Positions 20,361-30,310 of a stretch of 31,374 bases of DNA are shown piece after piece. Within the stretch, counting starts at the first letter, position 1. Each line of letters starts with the position of its first letter. Source of the stretch: Entophlyctis helioformis. Lineage: Eukaryota; Chytridiomycota; Chytridiomycetes; Chytridiales; Chytriomycetaceae. The notes below the pieces were generated by a model. That model was not told where the DNA came from. It ran no database searches and saw nothing but the letters and a program-made list of their open reading frames with translations. A program made the translations under genes and the position numbers. The DNA lies in NCBI GenBank assembly GCA_025526915.1, contig JAHLKH010000248.1:1-31374 (forward strand). Reading direction: 5' to 3'.

Positions 20361-22219
20361 TCATCCTTGTCTCGCCATTTGCTCCAAAAAGTTCATGTGC
20401 ATGTCCGCGTCTTCGTCATACACATACTCTTCTTCCGCACCACCACCGCCATCACCACCACCACCAACGTTGCCGTTGGCGCGGTCAGGCGCTTCGTCAA
20501 GGCCAGCAAACAGCAGGCCGTAGCAGAAGGATTTGGGGTCGTTGAAATGAGCGTACGGCCGAGCCTTGTCAAGCAGCTCGCCGCAGAGGTAACAGAAATG
20601 CGCGTTGCATGCTCCGCACTGGATATGGTTGCACCCGTCGGATTTCTGCACAAAGGCCTCGCATTGCTGGCGGCATCCCCGCATCATGCATTCCCTGTTA
20701 GTCGAGTCGGTGTGGCGCGGCACGCCAAGTGGTGCACACAGGGGGTAAGCACTCACAGGACACATTTGGCCGTTCTCCTTGATCCAGTCGCGCGACGCCT
20801 GCTCGTCAAGTACCTGCTTGACAATGCGTTCAAGCACCTTTTTGCCGTATCGTTGCTCCATTTCCGTGCGTTGCGCCGCACTCGTGGTCTCGGCAGTATA
20901 CTGCTGCACCACGCGAATCAGGTTACTGATCTGGCAGTATTCGGCGTAGCCGTGCCAGCCTCGGCGGCAAAAGAAGCAGAACGCGTACGAGCAGGCCGTG
21001 CAGACGCACAGCTTGGGGTCCTTTTCAATGTTGCTGCGGATGACGGGCGACTGGCACATGGGGCGTGGGCAGTACGTGACGTCGGTGCGCGACTCGAGGT
21101 CTTTTTTGATCACGAGGTCCTGGAACCGCACGACGAGGTCTTCAGGAAGCAGTCGTTGCAAGTCCTTCTCGGACATGCGGGACGCCGTTGCGGCTTCGGT
21201 TGCGGCGTGTTTCTTGCACGCCGAGTCCAGACATCCGACAAACGAGACGGACCCTGTTGCGTGCCTGATGGTCAGACTGCGTGTGCACATGGACAGCGGT
21301 GCAGTGTACCAACCTTCCGAGATGAGCATGGTGAAATAGTCAACGAGACAGTCGCGGCAATAGACGTGGCCGCATCGCCTGAACTGGTAGCAGTCGTAGC
21401 CGCGCTTGGACTCGAAGCACACGCCGCAGTCGAACCGGTTCTCGTCAAACTCGCGCTGCTTGACGGCCGCATCCGTCTCCAGGATCGACTCGACAAGCAC
21501 ATGTCTGTCGGGCAGATCGCGCGAGATGTTGAGCATGTTCGCAGCTGCCACGGGCTCGGAAGACGCCGACGTCGGCGTGGGTATGATGAGGCCAAGCATG
21601 TCGAGCATCTCGTTGGCGAGAAACTCGGCGAAGCGGAAGAGGACAACGTCCTTGTCCTGTTTCCACAGATCCACAAGGTGCGACTTGACGGCGATGATCT
21701 GCTGAGACGACAGCCAGGGACAGTCGAGCACAAAGACAAGGCACTGGCGTGATGGGTAGCCTTTCGGCACCTGGAAGCGGATGACGACCGACGGCAGGTG
21801 GTGGATGACTTCGGTTGGAACAGCCGGTGACGCCGATGAGTCGACATGGGACAGCGCAAGCCGTGCCATGTCGTTGGTGGCGCTGGAGATGGGATCGCCC
21901 GAGGCAGACGGCCGGGCTGTGGTGCTGCTGGTGGTGCCGTTCGAAGTGCCAGCAGGGACAGCACCACTGGCATCAGCAGCGCTGGACAGCTCGAGCGCCA
22001 GTGGCTCCCAGAGCGTGATGGGCACCTCCAGAAACCCCGTCACTTTGCCCTGCGGGGTCGTCTCGAGCACAAACTTGTCGTCGTAGATGGCCTGTGCGAG
22101 TGCCGGTCAGCCATCCGCACAATCGAGCGCAGCACGGCCCCGCGGCAACGCACCTGCAGAGCGAGCACCTCGCCCTCCTGGGCAGCAGCGTCTGCATCGT
22201 CCAACTCGTGGCCAGACAT
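20361..22219 (-). CDS. RWD-RBR E3 ubiquitin ligase (RNF14-like)
   Basis: Four exons: 22219-22154, 22091-21314, 21253-20757, 20666-20361. They give 548 residues and the frame closes. The N-terminal RWD domain starts with EVLALQAIYDDKF and includes FQVPKGYPSRQ. RING1 is CGVCFESKRGYDCYQFRRCGH with CRDCLVDYF (near 245-300). The IBR domain contains CPRPMCQSP and CSYAFCFFCRRGWHG (near 330-395). RING2 is CPQCEAFVQKSDGCNHIQC followed by CNAHFCYLCGE (near 449-485); the last Cys of GCNHIQC is the thioester-forming residue of RBR ligases. The order RWD-RING1-IBR-RING2 is that of RNF14/ARA54. The 90-base intron 20667-20756 can be read through in frame, but splicing restores the canonical RING2 spacing. 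Its start codon is 66 bp from that of the MscL gene. Confidence 0.93.
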
Positions 22220-22285
22220 CGCTTCCACGTTTGGCCAAATTGGCGAACCTCCTCCAACGATCGACAAACCGTTATCTGTCGGCAT
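22220..22285. promoter_or_regulatory. 66-bp divergent promoter between RBR ligase and MscL
   Basis: Only 66 bases separate two opposing start codons. They must hold both 5' UTRs and the core promoters, unless transcription starts lie inside the neighbouring genes. An inverted-CCAAT-type ATTGG is visible at 22239-22243 (CCAAAT|TGGC region). No TATA box is seen. Confidence 0.6.
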
Positions 22286-23221
22286 ATGAACTCGCAAGGC
22301 ATCAAGAAGGTTGGCTCCAACATCAAGGGCGGCGCCATGACCGGCGTCAAGGCCGTTGGCACTGTGTTTGACGACTTCAAGGCCTTCCTTGACCGGTGAG
22401 TCCGCCTGCCGCGCCGAGATACGCCACGCCACGCCAAGTCGCCAGGCCGTTGTGCACCAGCACAGCCGTCCTGTGTGGCGGATACAACTATGGCCGTGAT
22501 GAGAGTGCCATCGCACGTTTGCTTGCGGCTGCGACTGCTCCTGCCACTGCACGTCGGCCGTATCCTGGCGCTGTCCAGCTGCCAGAGCTAGTCAGCAAGC
22601 CAGTGCGTCATCCCATCAAGCCAGCGGCGCATGGCTCAGTCGGCCGCACAAATTTGCTCACACGGCTGTGGCTGTGGCCTTGGACTAACATTCCTCGACA
22701 CAACCACGCACGACGCCAGTGGAAACGTTGTCGACCTCGCCGTCGGTGTGGTGATTGGCGCCGCCTTCACGTCCATCGTGACGTCGTTGGTCACCGATCT
22801 CATCACGCCCATCATCGGCCTGGCCACGCCCAACCAACTCGAGAACAACTACGAGATCCTGCGCTGCCCGGGCAACATCACCAACTGCCGTGACCGCAAG
22901 TCCACGTGGAACACGCCGGCCGAGGCCAACAAGGCCGGCATCGTTACATGGAACTGGGGCCGTTTCCTGCAGACGCTCCTCAACTTTTTCGTCATTGCCG
23001 CCATCGTGTTCCTGATCGTCAAGGTCTACGCCGCCACGTTCCGTCGCGTCGCGCCGGTCGTCGAGAAGGACTGCCCCTTCTGTGCCAAGGCGATCCCCAA
23101 GGTGGCCCGTCGCTGCCCCATGTGCACGTCGCACCTGGACACGGATGATCTGACTGTGACCGAGGCCGAGGCCGAGGTGGCTGGCGACGCTCACGTCGAG
23201 ATCACTCCCATCCGCAAGTGA
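22286..23221 (+). CDS. Large-conductance mechanosensitive channel (MscL family) with C-terminal zinc-ribbon-like motif
   Basis: Two exons (22286-22395, 22720-23221) join in phase 2 across a 324-base intron to give 203 residues. Residues ~28-37 (DDFKAFLDR) precede GNVVDLAVGVVIGAAFTSIV (TM1), the signature of MscL; the canonical bacterial form is RGNVVDLAVGVIIGAAFG. TM2 is FLQTLLNFFVIAAIVFLIVK (near 119-138). The loop between them carries two cysteines (CPGNITNC, with an N-glycosylation sequon) that could form a disulfide. After TM2 a CPFC...CPMC pair (residues ~155-172) looks like a zinc ribbon on the cytoplasmic side. MscL opens under membrane tension to release osmolytes; bacterial origin is well known, and fungal homologues exist. 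The intron and matching composition show it is a resident eukaryotic gene, not contamination. The N-terminal ~27 residues (GIKKVGSNIKGGAMTGVKAV) are basic. Confidence 0.92.
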
Positions 23222-23605
23222 TCATTTCAATGATAGTCTGTTCCAAGTAGAATGGCAAGATGAAGGTGTATCAAAGCAAGTTTCGAATGGATATCTGCAA
23301 TGAAAGCTGCTGCCCGACTATCCGACACTGGCAGTATCTTCTGATCGCTTTACTCAGTCTCAGCTAGCCGTTTTTGACTGTTCGTGTGGTCGTTGAGCTG
23401 GTTACGAGCAAGCCAGTCAGTTGGTGATAATGGTTGGCGACTTTGGGAACGTTGCATACGCTGCGCGGTACATCCATGATAGTGAGTTTGGCTGGGGACA
23501 AGCGGCGAGGTGTTGGTTGAAAGACAAGCGTTGCAAGAAAAGGGTTTGCAGGCGAAGGGTCGCGTGCCACCAACTCGTGGCGTTTGCCGCGGAACCGTTT
23601 CGCCG
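23222..23605. other. Intergenic between MscL and GNAT gene
   Basis: No gene recognised in 384 bases. This stretch is less GC-rich than the surrounding genes. It would hold the MscL 3' UTR and the GNAT promoter. In-frame ATGs upstream of the GNAT start exist (23510), but the extension has no protein-like character. Confidence 0.5.
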
Positions 23606-24443
23606 ATGAGCAGCGCATACGGCAAGATTGCGAGGCCGGCCGGCGTGTCTGCAGATGCGCTGCAGAGCCTGCTGCCGCTGGCGGGCACGCTGCGCGATGG
23701 CACGGCCGTCTCGCTGGTGGCGGCAGACCCGGCCAGCGCGGCCGTCGTGGGCCAGCTGCACGCTCTGCTGAACCGCATCATCGAGGACGGCGACACATAC
23801 CCGCAGGTCTGTGGTGCAGCTTGTGTGTGTGCAGCCTGTGCAGCCTGTGCAGCCTGTGTGTGCAGCCTGTGGCAGGCCACAGTCGCTGACCGTCGGCCAA
23901 CATGTGCACCGCCGCAGGAGGAGCCCATGACAGAAGCCGCCTTCCGCTCGTACTTTCTGTCGCACGATGCGTTTGTGGTGACCGACGACGCAGGCACCAT
24001 CTACGGCGCCTTTTACGTCAAGCCCAACTTTCCCGGCCGCTGCTCGCATGTACGCTCTTGCCCGTGCACGCTCTGCTTGCGCTTGGCTGCCGTTGCTGAT
24101 CGCCTGCACGGCACACACAACACACACAACACACACGGCACGCACCGCACACACCGCACAGGTCTGCAACGGCGGGTTCATTGTCGAGCATGCACAGCGC
24201 GGCAAGGGCGTCGGCACGGTCATGGCCAACGCGTTCAAGCAGATCGCGCCGCTGCTCGGATACAAGGCGTCCATGTTCAACCTCGTGTTCGCCAGCAACC
24301 AGGCGTCGGTCGCGCTGTGGCGCCGCACGGGGTTCGCCGAGATTGGCCGGCTGCCCGGCGCAGGCCGGCTGCGCGGGTCGGACACGCTGGTGGACGCCAT
24401 CATGTTCCACTGCGCCTTTGAGACGCGCACGGTCAGTCGCTGA
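23606..24443 (+). CDS. GNAT-family N-acetyltransferase (Mpr1-like)
   Basis: Three exons (23606-23806, 23918-24049, 24162-24443), all phase 0, give 204 residues. The acetyl-CoA pyrophosphate loop is HAQRGKGVGTVMAN (Q/R-x-x-G-x-G), preceded by the beta-strand VCNGGFIVE. The segment FNLVFASNQASVALWRRTGF then EIGRLPGAGRL resembles the C-terminal half of fungal GNATs such as yeast Mpr1, which acetylates toxic proline analogues; that substrate is an analogy only. Exon 2 carries FVVTDDAGTIYGAFYVKPNF, the preceding beta-strands. Intron 1 contains GTGCAGCCT repeats and intron 2 CA-rich CACACAACA repeats. The protein ends FETRTVSR with no tail. Confidence 0.85.
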
Positions 24444-24545
24444 GCGCGCTCAAGGCGGCGGCACACGGCACACGGCACACGGCAGGCTGCAGAGAGGCTG
24501 CAGTGGTCAGAGAAGTGCCAGAGGCGGGCTTGCTGGGCACAACAC

Positions 24546-24551
24546 AATAAA
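24546..24551 (+). terminator. AATAAA polyadenylation signal after GNAT gene
   Basis: A canonical AATAAA lies about 100 bases past the GNAT stop codon and just before the tetraspanin-derived fragment, in the expected place for 3'-end formation. Confidence 0.5.
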
Positions 24552-24570
24552 GAGCTGCTCGTGTCACGGC

Positions 24571-24695
24571 GTGTCCAATGCCACAACACCTGGCTGCTAC
24601 GAGACAGCCACATCGCACATCAACACATACAGCAGGAGCGTCGGTCTCGCGTTCGTTGTGGCGTGCGTGGCACTGGGCGGCAGTGTTACTGCCGC
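24571..24695 (+). pseudogene. Tetraspanin exon 3 fragment (end of extracellular loop plus TM4)
   Basis: These 125 bases match 17671-17795 of the tetraspanin gene with seven differences by eye, and no gaps. The frame reads VSNATTPGCYETATSHINTY followed by the TM4 sequence GLAFVVACVALGGSV. Six of the seven differences are synonymous and one changes Ala to Thr, so the piece has evolved mostly under coding constraint. It lacks TM1-TM3 and the CCG motif. The frame stays open into the TMEM97-like exon that begins at 24868. Direct repeats of CGCCAGTGCACGCCT follow at about 24726-24762. Confidence 0.75.
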
Positions 24696-24867
24696 ACTCT
24701 CTGCACGCCACGCAGCCTGCCACGCCTCGCCAGTGCACGCCTCGCCAGTGCACGCCAGCCGACTGCAGACCATCACGCACCCAAAGCCCCCGCCACACAA
24801 ACGAAGCCGCGTCTCGCGTGCCCAAGTTGCCCCAGCCAGACGCGACATCATCGCCTCGTCCACACCA

Positions 24868-25687
24868 ATGTCGACGCCACGCCCGCTGCCTTACGCTCTG
24901 TCCGCAGCCGCCACGCTTGCCGCCGCTCGCCCGCAGTCGGTGTCGCTCATGGAGCGGCCGCTGGACATGCTCATGGCCATCTTCTTTGCCATCCACATCT
25001 TCCCGTCGCTCGTCTTTGCGCCGCAGGTCGCTCTCCCGCCGCACCTGGCCGCCGCCTATGTGCCCGTCAAGGCCAGACTGGCGCTCGAGGGGGCCGTGGC
25101 TGGCACCGGCGACCCGTTCCTGAGCATGGCGCTGGGCAGTGCGGAGGGAGGCGCGGCCCGTGAGCCGTGGATGGCGGGCATCTTCACGGCCGAGGTGGTG
25201 CTGCAGCTGCCGTTCTTCGTGTACGCCATCACGGCGCTCTGCATGAGTGAGTCGTCACTCGCTGTGTGTGCCTGTGTGTGTGTGTGCCACAGCAGCCGAC
25301 TGACCCGACCCATTCCCCGCAGACTGGAAGTCGTTCCGCATCCCGGCCATCATCTACGCAACGCACTCGCTCACCACACAGATCCCGATCATGGCCGAGC
25401 TGCTGTACGGCCGCTCGGCGCTCTTTGCTCCCGGCGGCCCGTTCGCCGGCCAGGACGAGCAGGCGATCCGCACGACCTGGGTCGCCATGTACGCGCCGTT
25501 TGCCGTCTTCCCGCTCATCCTCCTGGTGCAGCAGGTGTTCTTCAACGTCGTCGATCCCAGACGGACGGTGCTCACGGTGGGACAGAACGGCATCATCACG
25601 GCGTCGAAGCTGCAGCAGGGCATTCGGCCCAGCATGGTGGGCATGGCGACGTCGTCGGCTGCCGATCTGGATGCCAAGACCAAGTAG
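24868..25687 (+). CDS. TMEM97 / sigma-2 receptor-like protein (EXPERA domain)
   Basis: Two exons (24868-25246, 25323-25687), phase 1, give 247 residues. The motif RPLDMLMAIFFAIHIFPSLV is the first helix of the TMEM97 family. FTAEVVLQLPFFVYAITALC matches its second conserved helix (human: FCELVFQLPFFPIA). WKSFRIPAIIYATHSLTTQI with IPIMAELLYG matches the third, and VAMYAPFAVFPLILLVQQVF the fourth. TMEM97 and its EXPERA relatives are four-helix ER/endolysosomal membrane proteins that bind sterols and influence cholesterol trafficking. This copy has a ~27-residue N-terminal extension and an insert between helices 1 and 2 (PVKARLALEGAVAGTGDPFL). The intron carries a short GT tract. The open frame continues upstream past the start into the tetraspanin fragment, so the true N-terminus is not certain. 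Confidence 0.85.
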
Positions 25688-25787
25688 ACGCGGCTGTGTG
25701 AGAGAGAGTGTGTGACTGGCTGGGCTTGTAGACACGGGCCAATGAAGAGATCTCTGTGTCATATCCGCTTCCAGAGTCGGCGTCTGT

Positions 25788-26279
25788 TTATTGGTGTGCC
25801 AGCCGTGGCTGTCGTGGCTGTCGTTGGCGTGCTGCTCGCACCAGCATCAACAGCCGTGGCAGTGGCCGTGACTGCGACCGCGTCTCTGTTGCCACCGACG
25901 CTCGTGTGTGTGAGCTGCGCCGTCCCTGCCGTGTCTGCATGCCGCCGTGTGCGCTCGCCTGCCTGCCGTCCCCAGCTGCTGCAACCGTCTGCTGCTGCGG
26001 CCCTCGTCCATGCCGCATGCCAGCCACAGGGACTTGGCCAGTATCCGCCGCGGGAACGCTCGCTTCCGACACAAGGACGGGCGGCTTCTGCACGAGCACG
26101 GCGATGGTCGACCACAGGCTGGTTGCCATCATCACGAGCACAATGGCACGGGCAAGCAGCGGCCGTCTGGGCATGTATCGGCACAGCAGATACGCAATGA
26201 CAACCATCTGTTGCTGTTGATGCGGCTGTTGCGGCTGTTGCTGTTGCTTCTGTCTGGCTGGCGGTGGGTTGGCAGTCAA
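25788..26279 (-). CDS. Possible small membrane protein, unrecognised
   Basis: A 163-codon minus-strand frame starts with a Gln-rich stretch (QKQQQQPQQPHQQQQ) followed by a hydrophobic helix (LARAIVLVMMATSLWSTIAVLV). The rest is Arg/Gln/Ser-rich and unconvincing. The arrangement could be a type II membrane protein N-terminus, but I recognise no family and see no supporting splice structure. It converges with the TMEM97-like gene with a 100-bp gap. It may equally be chance open frame in GC-rich DNA. Confidence 0.25.
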   Translation of the reverse strand: MTANPPPARQKQQQQPQQPHQQQQMVVIAYLLCRYMPRRPLLARAIVLVMMATSLWSTIAVLVQKPPVLVSEASVPAADTGQVPVAGMRHGRGPQQQTVAAAGDGRQASAHGGMQTRQGRRSSHTRASVATETRSQSRPLPRLLMLVRAARQRQPRQPRLAHQ

Positions 26280-26485
26280 CCTCGCTCACACACTCGCTCG
26301 CTCACCCTCTGCCATGTGCTTATGGTGCCAGCTGAGCCACGCAACAATAATCATCAATCATTGTCGCTCAAAGCACGACCCGCACACCGCGCATCTCGTG
26401 TTTACCATTCCCCAAACATGTTTAATGAGCATCCGCAGACAGATGTGTGCGACCGCCAAGCTGCTCAGAACGACGCACTTGATTG

Positions 26486-27752
26486 TCACAAGGACATCAA
26501 TGAGAAGGTATACACATAGAGGTGCCGCAACGCAACAAACTGACGGCACAAGTCATCCACTCCGTCCAGCTGCCCCTGCTCCGTCTTGTCTAGTATATCG
26601 ACCAACAAGCCTCTCATCTCAGCATTGGTCGATGCCAGTTTGTGCACCAGGTACTCGCAACGCTGAGCGAGGTCGAGACACGGCTTGTGAGCGAGGCTGC
26701 CCATGAACACGTGGATGCGCTTATCAGCTGGGGTGCCAGCTAGACGCGAGAGTGCTGCGGTGTACCCTGCGACTGTTTGGTGTAATGTTGCTGTAGAGGG
26801 GAACAGTGATTGCTTGATTGCGGTTCTCTTGGTAGTCTGTAACATGGCGAGTCAGCGCGTTGGGGCAGACATCAAGCGATTGCATGACATCCATACTGAT
26901 TGATCCTGGCTGGTTGTATTGCTGCTCTTCTTGCTGCGGTTGAACGAATCGAGTGTCTGTACGTTGATTGAATGGTAGCGTCAGCCAGGATAGAGGATCG
27001 TGGGGTTGTAGATGGGGGTCTCAAAGACCTACAGCCTTGTCTTGGTCGGAGAGTGATCTTGAACGGCCATTAAAGCGCCGTGTCTCGACCACGTCCACCT
27101 TGTCCTTGACCAGGGAACGCTGCTGCTGAGCCTCTTGCAGCAGCACGAGGAAATGGCCCACGTCGGTGTTGTGTGGATTGTCGACAGGATCTCTGTCGTG
27201 GCCCGCCTGTTCAGCCAGGCGAGCTTGCCTTTCCCTCGCCTTGAGCTTCTTCTTGTATCTCTTGATTGCGTTCTTGGATCTCGTAGGCGCAAGGGCAGAG
27301 GACCCAGCGTCATCACCACATGCAGATGCAGGCCTGGATTCGGTCTGGATATCGCAATGCTTCCGTTTGAGATCACGTCCAGTTGCAGCGTTGTTGGCGG
27401 CATCGACGACGGCCACGTTGCTGATGACGGGCTCTGGTTGCTTTGCTGACGCTGCGGTGACACGTTCCTGCAGTTGCGCACACAGCATGTCCAGCCGTGC
27501 ACCATACAACGTGTCGCCTTGCTGATGGCGTGCCATTGCAACACGAATGCCTGGATAGCCGGTGCTGTCGTGGCCGTCGTCATGGCCATCGTCATCGCCA
27601 TCGTCATCGGCGTCGGGATGCCACGACACGGGCAAGACTGGAGCTCCGTGAGATGGACAGCAGTCCGCAGTGCGAGCAGTGGCTGGCATGTCCACGCAGG
27701 CGCTGGCGAATCCTAGCCCTGTGGTCGCTGTGGTCGGGCTGTTGCTGTTCAT
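26486..27752 (-). CDS. Conserved-looking protein of unknown function with basic/coiled segment
   Basis: Three exons (27752-27033, 26956-26897, 26836-26486) join twice in phase 0; both introns (76 and 60 bp) carry a CTGAC branch motif, which is good support for a real gene of 376 residues. The N-terminal half is low-complexity with an Asp/Gly/His stretch. A basic, probably helical segment RSKNAIKRYKKKLKARERQA lies near residue 160. The C-terminal ~110 residues look globular and helical: HQTVAGYTAALSRLAGT, KRIHVFMGSLAHKPCLDLAQ, VDDLCRQFVALRHLYVY. I do not recognise the family. A basic-helix plus leucine-rich arrangement hints at a nuclear or nucleic-acid role, but this is speculation. A minus-strand frame 27855-27604 with Cys-x-x-Cys (GIWICSNCLTFN) overlaps the 5' end one base out of phase, and might be the true N-terminus if one base is wrong. 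Confidence 0.55.
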
Positions 27753-28249
27753 GCTCAGACACCGACGTTGGGTCGCTGGCTGCGTTGAATGTCAGGCAGT
27801 TGCTGCAGATCCAGATGCCGGCGTTGCAGTCGGAGCTATGGATCGAGTGCCGCAAGCTGGGCCGTCAGCAGCAGCAGCAGCAACAGCAACAGCAGCAGCA
27901 GCCATGTTGCACAGGACTTGCCAACTCAGGACGTATCTGAGCCGCCGCCGAGTGTCTGCAGCCGAGGCCAGCGACAAGGCCAGCGGCAGCACCTGCTCGC
28001 CGACCCGCTCACACGCATGGAGGCAGTGTGCCACCGATGAGGCGGGCGGAGCAGCACGCGCTGCCGCCTCTGCATCGCTTTGCCGAAGCCCCATCGCTGA
28101 CCAGTCTGTTGAGCACCACTCGCTGCCCGCTCGGCTCGTGGGCAAGGGGCAAACGCGGCAGCCAATCAACGGCGGCCACGCGTCACAACGAGTGCCACGT
28201 TGCGTGTGTGTTGTAAGCAGACACGCCGGCCAATCAGCGACGGCCACGA

Positions 28250-29999
28250 TGTTCCGGCTCGGCCGGCTCGTGAGCCGAGGTTCCATAAAAGCGGCGGCTG
28301 GCGCTCGCTGGCTGGGCCAACTCTTCTCTCCAAGTCCGCCGTGCCCAGCCCGTCCATTGCACCTACCGCCGCTCTCTCTCTCTCCCTCCAGCCACCTTCT
28401 TCCAGCCGCATTGCAGTCAATGCCGTCGGCCACTTCTCTGGCGATCGACTGCAGCCACACTTTGATTCTTCCTCAACAACTTCCGCAACAGCCGGCCGCT
28501 CCACTCGCCATTGCAGCTCGTCGCAGCTCGATCACTGCCGTCCACAAGAAGAAGAGCGTCCATCGCAGCAGCAGCAGCAGTATCACCAGCATCGCAAGCC
28601 TGGCCAGCGTCGCAAGCTCATCGAGTTCAAGCCGCGGCCGCAGCAGCCACGTTCGCCGTGCCAGCATCGGAGGCGGCTCCAGCGGCCGGGACAGCTCGTG
28701 TGGCAGCAGTCTTTGCGACGGCTTCAACAGCCTGGAAAGCAACATGAGCACATACCACCACGACAGCCACACCACTAGCCAGGCGATGCAGCGACACTCT
28801 GTCTCGATTGGGTGTGCTGCGTCCACCACCAGCCCTGACGCATCTGTCTGCACTCGATCGGTTGTTCATCGAGGAGAAGCCGCGGATGTTTCCTGGGCGA
28901 TCAGCTGCGCAAGCTGGTGATCAGAGTGCCAGACAGCCACTTGGTATGTGCTGCCCGACGGTCCGCGCTTGCCACGCCATTGTGACCGTGCACTTACAAG
29001 CAAGCGTCTGCCGTGCACCTGCTGCTCAACAGAGATGCGATGTGCATGTTGTTGCAGGCGACGACACTTGCACGGGCGGCGTCTCGCTCTCACTGCAGAC
29101 GGCGCGGTCACGAACCGACAACCGCAAGCACTGTCTTTCCAACCGCCGCTCGCCTGCATCGTCTGCGCGTGCACTCGACCAGCCCTCGAGCGAGATTGCC
29201 ATGGACACGGTCGTCATGAACGGTGGCGAACATGTCCGCATCACCATGTCGCTCTCATCGCCATCGGCCGCGTCAGCATCTGCGCCGGATGCGCAGGATA
29301 CCACGACACATACCAAGAATACCAAACCCACAAAGGCGACCGCTGTGCTCAAGATCCCGCGTCAGTACGCTCACGCGCTCAACCTCGACATCCGCATCAG
29401 CCACGGCATGCTCTCCATCGACCAGCAAGACGATGCGTTCCACTTTGACCGTCTGGCGCTCACATCGAGCGTTGGCGGCATTGCCGTCAAGGCTGTCCGT
29501 GCCAACACGGCCACCTTGTTTGTGCCCATGGGCCCTGTGACGGCCGAGGTCGATGCCAATGCCGTTGACATTTCTGCGAGCATCGGGCCAATCACTGCGT
29601 TTGTCTCGCCGCTCGATGCCACGGGTAGCGTCCCCGGGACGGTGCGGATCGACACGACGCTCGGGCTAGTCAGTGGCCTTGTTCGCGGATACTCTGATCT
29701 TTCCGTCACGACCACCACGGGCAGTGTTGCAGCTTACCATCGATCCGGCACGCGCCGCGACGACGTCGGTTTTCACCAAGGTCAGCGACCAGCGCGCTGC
29801 ATGTTGCCCGCGGCTATGTCGGCACGTATGCGGACACAAGCAAGGTTAGCTGCCTCCACTGCCAGTGGTCCGCGCGTTGTGCGCCACGACCGCAAAGAGC
29901 GGGCGTGTTGGTGGCTGCGAGATTGGCAAGGAGGGGACGGACAGCTCGATTGTGGTGCATGCGCTCAAGATGGGATCGACCACTCTGACGTTTGACTAG
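28250..29999 (+). pseudogene. Beta-solenoid (DUF4097-like) protein with multiple frame changes
   Basis: The best-preserved part is 29330-29720, reading KIPRQYAHALNLDIRISHGM and then repeating strand-turn units typical of DUF4097/bactofilin-like beta-solenoids (TLFVPMGPVTAEVDANAVDI, SASIGPITAFV, TLGLVSGLV, DLSVTTTTGSV). Downstream the sense continues in shifting frames: QLTIDPARAATTSVFTKV, then ALHVARGYVGTYADTSK, then AASTASGPRVVR, then GRVGGCEIGKEGTDSSIVVH and a stop at 29997-29999. Each step needs one base skipped, near 29727, 29793, 29844 and 29881. Upstream, EEKPRMFPG and DQLRKLVIRVPDSHL join if one G of 28895-28897 is skipped, followed by a GTATGT donor. A Ser-rich frame from an ATG at 28250 is the likely N-terminus. 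Gene structure upstream of 29070 is uncertain. It may be a real gene in poorly polished sequence or a decayed one. Confidence 0.5.
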
Positions 30000-30310
30000 G
30001 GCGGCCCAGTTTCTTTGCTTTGCTTTCTGTGTAGACCTACATCTGTTTGTTGTGTATATGTACATTACCTAATTAAGCGACATCTGCAAGCATCCAACCT
30101 TGTCTGCATGCCAGAGTGTGGCTGCACCACCCCAATGCGTCCTTGGCGCTGCAGAGGCTGTCAAACGGCGTCGGCTGCTTTGGCGAGCGGTTTCCCCAAC
30201 CACAAACGTCCGCTGTGAGCTCGCAGATCCAGCGTGGTTGTCGTCTGCATGCCATCGCTCCCGAGACTGACCAGCGATGCTCGTGCCCGCCGTGCCCTGC
30301 AGGGACTGCC

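Noticed and set aside
22286..23221. MscL as bacterial contamination or a very recent transfer
   Set aside because: It has a spliceosomal intron, sits 66 bp from a eukaryotic RBR ligase, and shares the local base composition.
23230..23600. tRNA or other structured RNA gene in the intergenic gap
   Set aside because: No cloverleaf-like A and B box arrangement found by eye.
25900..26280. Plus-strand frames over 25712-26220
   Set aside because: Cys/Arg/Pro-rich readings typical of GC-rich noncoding DNA; no motif or splice structure.
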